Source of the DNA: Desulfobacterales bacterium
GTDB taxonomy: Bacteria > Desulfobacterota > Desulfobacteria > Desulfobacterales > Desulfobacteraceae
Assembly (NCBI GenBank): GCA_022361095.1
Contig: JAKSBO010000566.1
Span: 1 to 8,095 of the forward strand
Direction of reading: 5' to 3'
DNA: 8,095 nt
The notes beneath the pieces were generated by a model. The model was not told where the DNA came from. It did not search any database and saw only the letters and a program-made list of their open reading frames with translations. Position numbers and translations under genes: made by a program. Positions 1 to 4,851 of the stretch are shown piece by piece. Every line of letters begins with the position of its first letter. Positions within the stretch are counted from its first letter, which is position 1.

Positions 1-256
1 TTAACCATTTTACCCTTTTCTCCCGAAGCCCGGGAAACACCTGTTTTTCCAAATGATTCGCCAACGGTTTAAGGGCAATGGTCATGGCAGAAAATCGAAT
101 TCTAAGATAAATAAATATCAGTTTCCCCCAGAAAGCAGCCAGGAGGACGTTTACTTTCCCCCATAAGGTGTTGGGTACTTTCATTTGGAATTCATTTACC
201 TGCATTCTTCCATCAACAATATCCTGTTTTATGGATTTTTCATTTTTTTGGTTCAT
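1..256 (-). CDS. Partial hypothetical protein, N-terminal part, runs off left edge
   Basis: An open frame of 85 codons reads leftward from an ATG at 256 and stays open to the window edge; an in-frame TGA lies a short distance upstream, so this ATG is the first one available. A GGAAAAG stretch about 9 nt before the ATG could serve as ribosome binding site. The protein begins MNQKNEKSIK and is polar for about 30 residues. It then has one hydrophobic stretch (about residues 34-50, containing VNVLLAAFWGKLIFIYL) and a basic tail, which suggests one membrane segment or a membrane-attached amphipathic region near the N terminus. I recognise no family. Two overlapping rightward open frames here are compositionally poor and less convincing. 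A candidate promoter lies about 115 bp upstream. The rest of the gene is outside the window, so neither length nor function can be judged. Confidence 0.45.
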   Translation of the reverse strand, partial: MNQKNEKSIKQDIVDGRMQVNEFQMKVPNTLWGKVNVLLAAFWGKLIFIYLRIRFSAMTIALKPLANHLEKQVFPGLREKRVKWL

Positions 257-370
257 GGTAGGTTCTTTTCCATCTATGGTCAGTCGGGGGGATCACTCTT
301 TTCTTCTTTGGGATATGACCTTTTTATTGCGACACTTTCAGCGCCTGAATTATCATATCAGCCAATTTAT

Positions 371-400
371 ATTATCACATTATCCATCATGATTCAGCAA
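371..400 (-). promoter_or_regulatory. Candidate sigma70-type promoter for the left-edge gene
   Basis: On the minus strand TTGCTG (400-395) and GATAAT (376-371) are separated by 18 nt, with a TGT just before the -10 element (extended -10). Transcription would start near 364, giving a leader of about 108 nt before the ATG at 256. The region is AT-rich, so chance matches are likely. Confidence 0.3.
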
Positions 401-535
401 CAGATGGCGTTCCTGCAAGGCATATCTGAACCTTGTTAAAGCCCCTCTTGTTAATCCAAAAGCATTAGAGAACGGGGCGTCCACGTGGTGGAAATTGATT
501 CCTTAGCCAAATAGAGGGCCAAACCGGCGGATGTT

Positions 536-566
536 AAAAAAAAGAAAACCGGCCCAAAAGGGCCAA
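536..566 (-). terminator. Intrinsic terminator of the oxidoreductase gene
   Basis: Read on the minus strand, TTGGCCC and GGGCCGG flank a TTTT loop (five GC pairs extended by two G-T wobbles) and are followed directly by TTTTCTTTTTTTT. This is a typical rho-independent terminator, lying about 85 bp after the stop codon of the leftward gene at 651. Confidence 0.85.
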
Positions 567-650
567 GAAAACAACGATAATTTTGTATCCCCGGAACTCA
601 GGTGTTCATCCCGGGAAACCGGAAATAAGAAATACCCCTGCTATCAATCG

Positions 651-1247
651 TTAATTTTTCCAATCATTTAAAGCTTTTTCAATTTTGTTCCTGAATATTT
701 TTATGCGCTGCCTGGTAAGTTTTTCCGAATTATACAGTGACAGATACGTTAGAGAACTATTTTTCGTACATGCCTGGAGCAATGCTATTTTTATAACCCT
801 TTTTACAGGCTGCCACATAATGAGTTTGTCCACCCACCAGGGTGCCCCCAATGTAGTTACCACCAATACGTTTTTTAACTTATCCAGGCGGGGGGTAATC
901 GGACCAAAATCACTGGCATGATCATACGCAATGCCGGGCGCCCAAACACGGTCAAACCACCCTTTGAGCATCGCAGGAAAACTGAACCACCACGTGGGAA
1001 ACAGCAGGACAAGAGCGTCTGCATCCTGAAGCCGTCTTGCCTCATCAGCAACCCCGGACGCATCAAAAGAACCGCCATAATAAGATTGTCTTTCCCCGGG
1101 GGTTAATACCGGATCAAATTTATCGGCATAAAGGTCTTCCAGGATTACGTCATGGTTCATACTCACCAGCGTATTGACAACGTTGTCGGTCAATAGCTTG
1201 CACAGGCTGTTGGAAAGAGGATGGGTTGTTACCACAAGGCATTTCAT
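651..1247 (-). CDS. NAD(P)H dehydrogenase (quinone) / flavodoxin_2-fold oxidoreductase
   Basis: A 198-residue protein of the flavodoxin_2 family (NQO1/KefF/MdaB-like), which use FMN or FAD to pass two electrons from NAD(P)H to quinones or related acceptors in the cytosol. The N terminus MKCLVVTTHPLSNS matches the first beta strand and phosphate-binding loop. Residues 83-101 carry the family hallmark (FPTWWFSFP, then LKGWFDRV), followed by the PG-A-Y element at 104-108. A second conserved strand and loop is at 127-137 (NVLVVTTLGAP). The length is normal for the family. The start is fixed by the strand beginning right at the Met, although no strong Shine-Dalgarno is visible. The gene stands alone with its own terminator. 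It is transcribed away from an FNR-type palindrome centred about 112 bp before its start, so redox or anaerobic control is plausible. The exact substrate cannot be read from the sequence. Confidence 0.9.
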   Translation of the reverse strand: MKCLVVTTHPLSNSLCKLLTDNVVNTLVSMNHDVILEDLYADKFDPVLTPGERQSYYGGSFDASGVADEARRLQDADALVLLFPTWWFSFPAMLKGWFDRVWAPGIAYDHASDFGPITPRLDKLKNVLVVTTLGAPWWVDKLIMWQPVKRVIKIALLQACTKNSSLTYLSLYNSEKLTRQRIKIFRNKIEKALNDWKN

Positions 1248-1351
1248 AATCGTTTTTTGTTCACTCTCAAATCAACGTCAAAATTAAATGCATTTCTAAA
1301 TTTAAATTATCATTGTCCCGTAACTCACAGTTTGAGTCATGTATCATGCCT

Positions 1352-1367
1352 ATTGATATCTATCAAT
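1352..1367. promoter_or_regulatory. Perfect FNR/CRP-family operator in the divergent intergenic region
   Basis: ATTGATATCTATCAAT contains TTGAT-N4-ATCAA, an exact match to the classical FNR box, with the dyad extending to 7-bp arms. It sits between the divergent genes at 1247 and 1470. A leftward GATAAT (1311-1306) without a good -35 would put a start near 1299 and this site at about -60, the usual place for class I activation by FNR-family proteins. For the rightward promoter the centre is near -68. Which regulator binds, and which gene responds, is inferred. Confidence 0.5.
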
Positions 1368-1392
1368 TATTTATCCATACCTTTGAAATTTC

Positions 1393-1421
1393 TTGGAAAA
1401 TGGCCGGTGACCTGGTATAAG
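1393..1421 (+). promoter_or_regulatory. Sigma70-type promoter for the two-TM hypothetical gene
   Basis: TTGGAA (1393-1398) and TATAAG (1416-1421) are separated by exactly 17 nt, with a TGG before the -10 giving an extended -10 context. The predicted start near 1428 leaves a leader of about 42 nt to the GTG at 1470, or 72 nt to the ATG at 1500. Since no terminator is seen after this gene, the promoter could also feed the downstream operon. Confidence 0.5.
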
Positions 1422-1469
1422 GCCTTAATCAAAAACATACAAACACAACCCTATGGATGACAGCAGCCT

Positions 1470-2009
1470 GTGTACCGGACATCGTCAATACATTTTTCCA
1501 TGACCTTTATCATTTACCAGCGGCTGGTCCGCCTGGTATGGGTGGGCCGTTTCCTCTTTCTCACCGCAACGTCAGGCCTGCTTTTCTCCTTCTATTTCAC
1601 CGTTCTCGGCATTCTGGCATGGATGGGGGAAACCGGGATGGTCCAATGGATGGGAAATATGATCATGGGTCTGTATTCAGGTATGACGGCCCTGTTTGCC
1701 CTTCTGGATGCCAGATCCAGGTATCAGGATTATAAACGGATAAAAGATCTTTTCTTTGAAAACGGATTCAAGCCCAGAATCGCCCATCTTTTTATCCACT
1801 CAAAATGCCAGCGGGATGCCGTCCGGGTGGCGGCCTGTGATCTGGGCCTGTTAAAGCCCCTTGAACAATATTACCGGGACAAGGGATACCGCTGGTACCA
1901 TATTCTGCCCGACTTTGTGTTCAAGCGGCCCTGGATTGTCCTGACATGGCGGTATTGGAGAAAAACCCTGTTCACCCCCGGATACGACTCCGTCCACTTT
2001 CTCTGGTAA
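1470..2009 (+). CDS. Hypothetical protein with two predicted N-terminal membrane segments
   Basis: A 179-residue protein from a GTG start preceded by GGATGA at a workable distance; an in-frame ATG at 1500 (residue 11) is an equally possible start. Two hydrophobic stretches, at about residues 26-52 and 60-80, suggest a membrane hairpin. They are followed by a basic, aromatic-rich cytosolic part. That part has two cysteines (C113, C123), the stretch DKGYRWYHILPDFVFKRPW near 137-155, and a run of Trp, Tyr and Arg near the C terminus. I do not recognise the family. A good promoter lies just upstream. The DUF1538 operon starts 115 bp downstream on the same strand with no terminator between, so co-transcription is possible. 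The coding potential looks real: good length and no better frame on either strand. Confidence 0.75.
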   Translation: MYRTSSIHFSMTFIIYQRLVRLVWVGRFLFLTATSGLLFSFYFTVLGILAWMGETGMVQWMGNMIMGLYSGMTALFALLDARSRYQDYKRIKDLFFENGFKPRIAHLFIHSKCQRDAVRVAACDLGLLKPLEQYYRDKGYRWYHILPDFVFKRPWIVLTWRYWRKTLFTPGYDSVHFLW

Positions 2010-2124
2010 TCCAAGGACCGCAGATGAAATAAACCCCGGCATTGCATAACATTGTTACAAAACAGCCATGGGCTCACCTGGCCTGTGGAGACCCGGACTT
2101 TCTAATAAAAAAGGCTAGAACAAA

Positions 2125-2856
2125 GTGATTTTTCGATTAATTGTGACAAAACTCAAGCGGGCGTTCATGGATCTTGTGCCCATTATTCTGGTGATTGCCT
2201 TTTTTCAGACACTGGTGCTCAAGCAGCCCCTGCCCCAGATGGGAGAGGTGATTTTCGGGGCGCTGCTGGTGGTAGCCGGGCTGACTCTCTTTGTTGAGGG
2301 CCTTGAAATGGGCCTGTTTCCCATTGGCGAATCCATGGCCACCGCCCTGGCCCGGAAGGGCAGTATTTTCTGGCTGCTCTGCTTCGCCTTTGCCCTGGGC
2401 TTTTCCACCACTGTGGCAGAGCCAGCCCTCATCGCTGTTTCCTGGGAGGCGGCTGAAATTGCCGGCAGCGGGGGCCTGATTGACCCGTCAGAGGACGCCT
2501 TGAAAAAATATGCCTTTGGGCTTCGTCTTTCCGTAGCTTTTTCAGTGGGGCTGGCCATCCTCATCGGGGTGCTGCGCATCCTTCGGGGGTGGCCCATCCA
2601 TTACCTGATCATCGGTGGATATATCCTTGTGATGCTTATGACTATGGTTGCCCCCAAGGAGATTATCGGAATCGCATATGATGCCGGCGGCGTTACCACC
2701 TCCACCATCACAGTGCCCCTGGTTGCCGCACTGGGTGTGGGGCTTGCCTCATCCATCCGGGGCCGCAGCCCCCTTGTGGACGGATTCGGACTCATCGCCT
2801 TTGCCTCCCTTCTGCCCATGGTTTTTGTGATGGGGTATGGACTGGTCGTTTTTTAG
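2125..2856 (+). CDS. DUF1538 membrane protein, first of a pair (UmpA/UmpB-like)
   Basis: A 243-residue polytopic inner-membrane protein of the DUF1538 family. Hydrophobic segments lie near residues 16-33, 41-62, 80-94, 132-152, 159-175, 194-211 and 221-243. Two conserved polar motifs sit inside or next to membrane segments, TTVAEP (95-100) and DAGGVTTS (186-193), and both recur in the next gene, so they probably line the transport path. From the literature as I recall it, a DUF1538 pair from Halomonas (UmpAB) acts as a two-component Na+(Li+, K+)/H+ antiporter; transport here is inferred from that. The start is a GTG with AAGG about 10 nt before it. It is preferred over the ATG at 2167 because the paralogue aligns upstream of that Met. 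This is the first gene of a four-gene operon, 17 nt before the next. Confidence 0.88.
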   Translation: MIFRLIVTKLKRAFMDLVPIILVIAFFQTLVLKQPLPQMGEVIFGALLVVAGLTLFVEGLEMGLFPIGESMATALARKGSIFWLLCFAFALGFSTTVAEPALIAVSWEAAEIAGSGGLIDPSEDALKKYAFGLRLSVAFSVGLAILIGVLRILRGWPIHYLIIGGYILVMLMTMVAPKEIIGIAYDAGGVTTSTITVPLVAALGVGLASSIRGRSPLVDGFGLIAFASLLPMVFVMGYGLVVF

Positions 2857-2873
2857 GTTTAATTCAAACGCGG

Positions 2874-3677
2874 ATGGTGTTTATGGACTTTATTCATGAT
2901 TTCGGCAAAATATTGATCGCCACCGGCAAAGATGTGCTGCCCATTATCATTTTAATTATCAGTTTCCAGCTTTTGGTTTTGCGCCAGCCCATTCCCAACC
3001 TGCGCCGTCTTATTATCGGCGGGATCTATGTGGTCACCGGCCTGGCCCTGTTCCTGGCAGGACTTGAAAAGGCGCTTTTTCCCCTGGGCAATATCATGGC
3101 CACCCAGTTATCCGACCCTGCCTTTATTTATGGTGCCGGTGAAACCGCCATCCAGGCCGACTGGACGGCCTACGGATGGATCTACCTGTTCGGCGCCATG
3201 ATCGGCTTTGCCACCACCATTGCCGAACCCTCACTGATCGCCGTGGCCTTAAAGGCCAATGAAGTCTCTGCCGGCACCATTAATCAATGGGGCCTGAGGG
3301 TCACCGTGGCCTTTGGGGTGGCCTTCGGCATCAGCCTTGGCACCTTTCGCATTGTGACAGGCACCCCGCTTTATCTTTACATACTGGCGGGCTATGTGGT
3401 TGTTATCGTACAAACTGTTTTTGCACCCAAAAACATCATTGCCCTGGCCTATGACTCGGGCGGGGTAACCACCTCCACGGTTACCGTTCCCCTGGTGGCG
3501 GCCCTGGGGCTTGGACTCTCCGCCACCGTGCCGGGCCGGAATCCGGCCCTGGACGGTTTTGGGCTCATTGCCTTTGCCAGCCTCTTTCCCATCATCAGTG
3601 TAATGGGGTATGCCCAGCTCATACAATGGTCAAATCAACGTAAAACTAAACATATGGAGAATGAAGATGCGGTTTAA
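2874..3677 (+). CDS. DUF1538 membrane protein, second of a pair (UmpA/UmpB-like)
   Basis: A 267-residue paralogue of the preceding gene, similar along its whole length. Shared features are the N-terminal segment with LVLRQPIPN (34-42), TTIAEP (114-119), DSGGVTTS (194-201), TVTVPLVAALG (202-212) and DGFGLIAFAS near 227-236. Differences are an insert of about 11 residues after residue 80 and a hydrophilic tail (about 251-267) that the first copy lacks. The two proteins presumably form a heteromeric transporter in the inner membrane, by analogy with UmpAB. An alternative start is the second Met at 2883; the upstream spacing does not decide. The last 11 nt overlap the start of the PII-like gene, whose ribosome binding site is inside this gene, so the two are probably translationally coupled. 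Confidence 0.88.
   Translation: MVFMDFIHDFGKILIATGKDVLPIIILIISFQLLVLRQPIPNLRRLIIGGIYVVTGLALFLAGLEKALFPLGNIMATQLSDPAFIYGAGETAIQADWTAYGWIYLFGAMIGFATTIAEPSLIAVALKANEVSAGTINQWGLRVTVAFGVAFGISLGTFRIVTGTPLYLYILAGYVVVIVQTVFAPKNIIALAYDSGGVTTSTVTVPLVAALGLGLSATVPGRNPALDGFGLIAFASLFPIISVMGYAQLIQWSNQRKTKHMENEDAV
3656..3659 (+). promoter_or_regulatory. Ribosome binding site that fixes the PII start
   Basis: GGAG lies 7 nt before the ATG at 3667. The other in-frame ATG at 3661 is too close to it and the longer open frame from 3610 has no such site, so 3667 is chosen as the start. Confidence 0.65.
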
Positions 3678-4014
3678 ACTCATACTATCCTTAGTCAAGC
3701 CGGATATCACCGACAAGGTGGTTGATGCGGCCAAAGAGGTCGGTGCCACAGGGGCCACCATCATTCCTGCCAGGGGCACCGGCATCCACGAGGCCAAAAC
3801 CTTTTTCGGCCTTACCCTGGAAGCCCAGACCGATATTATCATGTTCCTGGTGGAGGAGCACATTGTGCCAAGGGTTCTGGACGGGGTAAAAAAAGCAGGT
3901 AAGTTCCATAAACCCGGCACGGGTATTGCCTTTGTGCTGCCGGTGGATCAGGCTGTGGGACTGGAAAGCCAGATGGAAGCATTTAAAAAACAAGTATCAA
4001 AAAGTTATTTTTAA
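3667..4014 (+). CDS. PII-like (GlnB-fold) nitrogen-regulator family protein, divergent
   Basis: A 115-residue protein with the GlnB/PII ferredoxin-like fold. It starts with the first strand and conserved turn (LILSLVKPDITDKVVDAA, residues 5-22), then ATIIPARGTG (30-39) leading into the T-loop region, a strand DIIMFLV (56-62), and a B-loop-like GKFHKPGTGIAFVLPV (78-93). PII trimers bind ATP or ADP and 2-oxoglutarate in the clefts between subunits and control partner proteins, often membrane transporters, through the T-loop. Here the T-loop region is about seven residues shorter than in E. coli GlnB. It has Phe-Phe where the uridylylated Tyr51 neighbourhood would be, so uridylylation is unlikely. 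Genetic coupling to the DUF1538 pair suggests that transporter is its target, by analogy with GlnK-AmtB and SbtB-SbtA. It is therefore better called PII-like than glnB or glnK. Confidence 0.85.
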   Translation: MRFKLILSLVKPDITDKVVDAAKEVGATGATIIPARGTGIHEAKTFFGLTLEAQTDIIMFLVEEHIVPRVLDGVKKAGKFHKPGTGIAFVLPVDQAVGLESQMEAFKKQVSKSYF

Positions 4015-4033
4015 AAAATATAAGGAAACGGGT

Positions 4034-4438
4034 ATGGAAACAGATGATCGCAAAATCGTCCGGGCAAAGGATGCGATGCGCAAAGAGATTTTAAGTATTG
4101 ACGGTATGGCCACGGCCAGGGAAGCCGCCGCCCTCATGCGGTCCAAACAGGCTTATTCCCTGCTGGTGGAAAAACGGCATGAAAATGATGCCTGGGGCAT
4201 ACTGGTTGTTCAGGATTTTGTCAAAGGGGTGATCATACCGGGCCGCTCCCCCGACGATGTAAATGTTTATGAAATCATGACCAAGCCCATCATCACTGTG
4301 CCGGCAGAGATGGATATCCGTTATGCGGCCCGCCTGATTTATCAAGCCGGCATCAGGCGGGCGCCGGTGGACGATAAGGGCCGGATTGTGGGTATGCTTT
4401 CCCTCTCCTCCCTGATTTTGGATAATGATCTTTTTTAA
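4034..4438 (+). CDS. CBS-domain pair protein
   Basis: A 134-residue stand-alone Bateman module. The first CBS domain spans about residues 12-70 (AKDAM, then DGMATAREAAALM) and the second about 78-132, with the typical start YEIMTKPIITV, the helix MDIRYAARLIYQAG and the end RRAPVDDKGRIVGMLSLSSLI. Such pairs bind adenine nucleotides (AMP, ADP, ATP, S-adenosylmethionine or c-di-AMP) and act on partner proteins. There is no enzyme or membrane domain. The start is the ATG at 4034, with AAGGAAA ending about 6 nt before it; an upstream extension in the same frame only overlaps the PII gene and is rejected. The gap to PII is 19 nt. As last gene of the operon, just before a strong terminator, it is probably a second cytosolic regulator of the DUF1538 transporter. 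The ligand cannot be told from the sequence. Confidence 0.9.
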   Translation: METDDRKIVRAKDAMRKEILSIDGMATAREAAALMRSKQAYSLLVEKRHENDAWGILVVQDFVKGVIIPGRSPDDVNVYEIMTKPIITVPAEMDIRYAARLIYQAGIRRAPVDDKGRIVGMLSLSSLILDNDLF

Positions 4439-4516
4439 AATCCATGCTGCCCGGCTATGCATTACCGGAAAAGCGGGATAATCCGTTATGTTTTTCCTGT
4501 TGAGCTGAATCGCCAA

Positions 4517-4556
4517 TGTGGGGCGGACCTTCTGTCCGCCACACATCGCTTTTTTT
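4517..4556 (+). terminator. Intrinsic terminator of the DUF1538-PII-CBS operon
   Basis: TGTGGGGCGGAC (4517-4528) pairs with GTCCGCCACACA (4534-4545), a 12-bp stem with one mismatch and a five-base loop, followed by TCGC and seven T (4550-4556). It lies 80 bp after the CBS stop codon. The T-run is present only for the plus strand, so it should not serve the convergent Amt-fusion gene. Confidence 0.9.
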
Positions 4557-4560
4557 ATGA

Positions 4561-4574
4561 CTTAAAATTTTAAG
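4561..4574. repeat. Perfect 14-bp AT-rich palindrome
   Basis: CTTAAAATTTTAAG is a perfect palindrome between the operon terminator and the end of the convergent Amt-fusion gene. It has no GC-rich stem and no role is evident. Confidence 0.4.
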
Positions 4575-4596
4575 GCCCAAGTTCAAAATAAAACCT

Positions 4597-4851
4597 TCAA
4601 TTTTGCAGGTCTTTTTCGAGTAGAGCCTGGACATGATGGTGGGGCACAGGTTTTGAAAAATAGTAGCCCTGGATAAAGTCGCACCCCATTCCCTGGAGCG
4701 TCTCAAGCTGGCTATGAGACTCAATGCCCTCGGCAATCACTTCAAGGTCCAGATTCTGGGCCAGGGTGATAATGGCTTTCGCAATTTCAAGATTTTCATG
4801 GTCCCGGTTGATATCATCCACAAAGGATTTATCCATTTTCAGAAAATCCAA
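4597..4851 (-). pseudogene. C-terminal remainder of the EAL domain, separated by a one-base frameshift
   Basis: An 84-codon leftward frame continues the EAL phosphodiesterase domain of the Amt fusion gene exactly where that gene's frame ends. The fragment begins with LDFLKMDKSFVDDI, which normally follows the DDFGTGY segment. It carries the remaining family motifs: the Lys of LKMD, the AEGIES segment with its Glu, and MGCDFIQGYYFSKPV with its Gln. It is not an independent gene: there is no ribosome binding site, and the only start is a TTG inside the domain. The two frames share a single T at 4851 (minus-strand reading TTC CCT TGG against CC CTT GG), so either one base is missing around 4849-4857 or the ribosome slips back by one. 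Joined, the product would be about 1005 residues. Explanations are a sequencing error, a recent mutation or programmed -1 frameshifting, in that order of likelihood. Confidence 0.85.

Larger units (their letters stand above)
257..650. other. Intergenic region between two leftward genes
   Basis: This 394-bp stretch separates the leftward oxidoreductase gene from the leftward gene at the left edge. It contains the oxidoreductase terminator (536-566) and a candidate promoter (371-400). The part from 300 to 400 is AT-rich, as expected upstream of a gene. A small perfect palindrome CCACGTGG lies at 481-488. Open frames crossing the region are short, low in complexity and lack convincing ribosome binding sites. 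I see no tRNA, repeat array or mobile element. Confidence 0.6.

Noticed and set aside
168..439. Two rightward open frames of 74 and 84 codons
   Set aside because: Low-complexity hydrophobic sequence without ribosome binding sites, overlapping a better leftward frame and its upstream region.
2010..2124. Sigma54 or strong sigma70 promoter directly before the DUF1538 operon
   Set aside because: No GG-N10-GC pair with proper flanks and no well-spaced -35/-10 pair; TAATAA near 2104 lacks a partner and is too close to the start codon.
3249..3626. Leftward frame of 125 codons inside the second DUF1538 gene
   Set aside because: Shadow of a high-GC coding frame on the other strand; composition (many Gly, His, Arg) is not protein-like.
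3926..4033. N-terminal extension of the CBS protein into the PII gene
   Set aside because: It would overlap most of the PII C terminus, and a proper AAGGAAA-ATG start exists at 4034.
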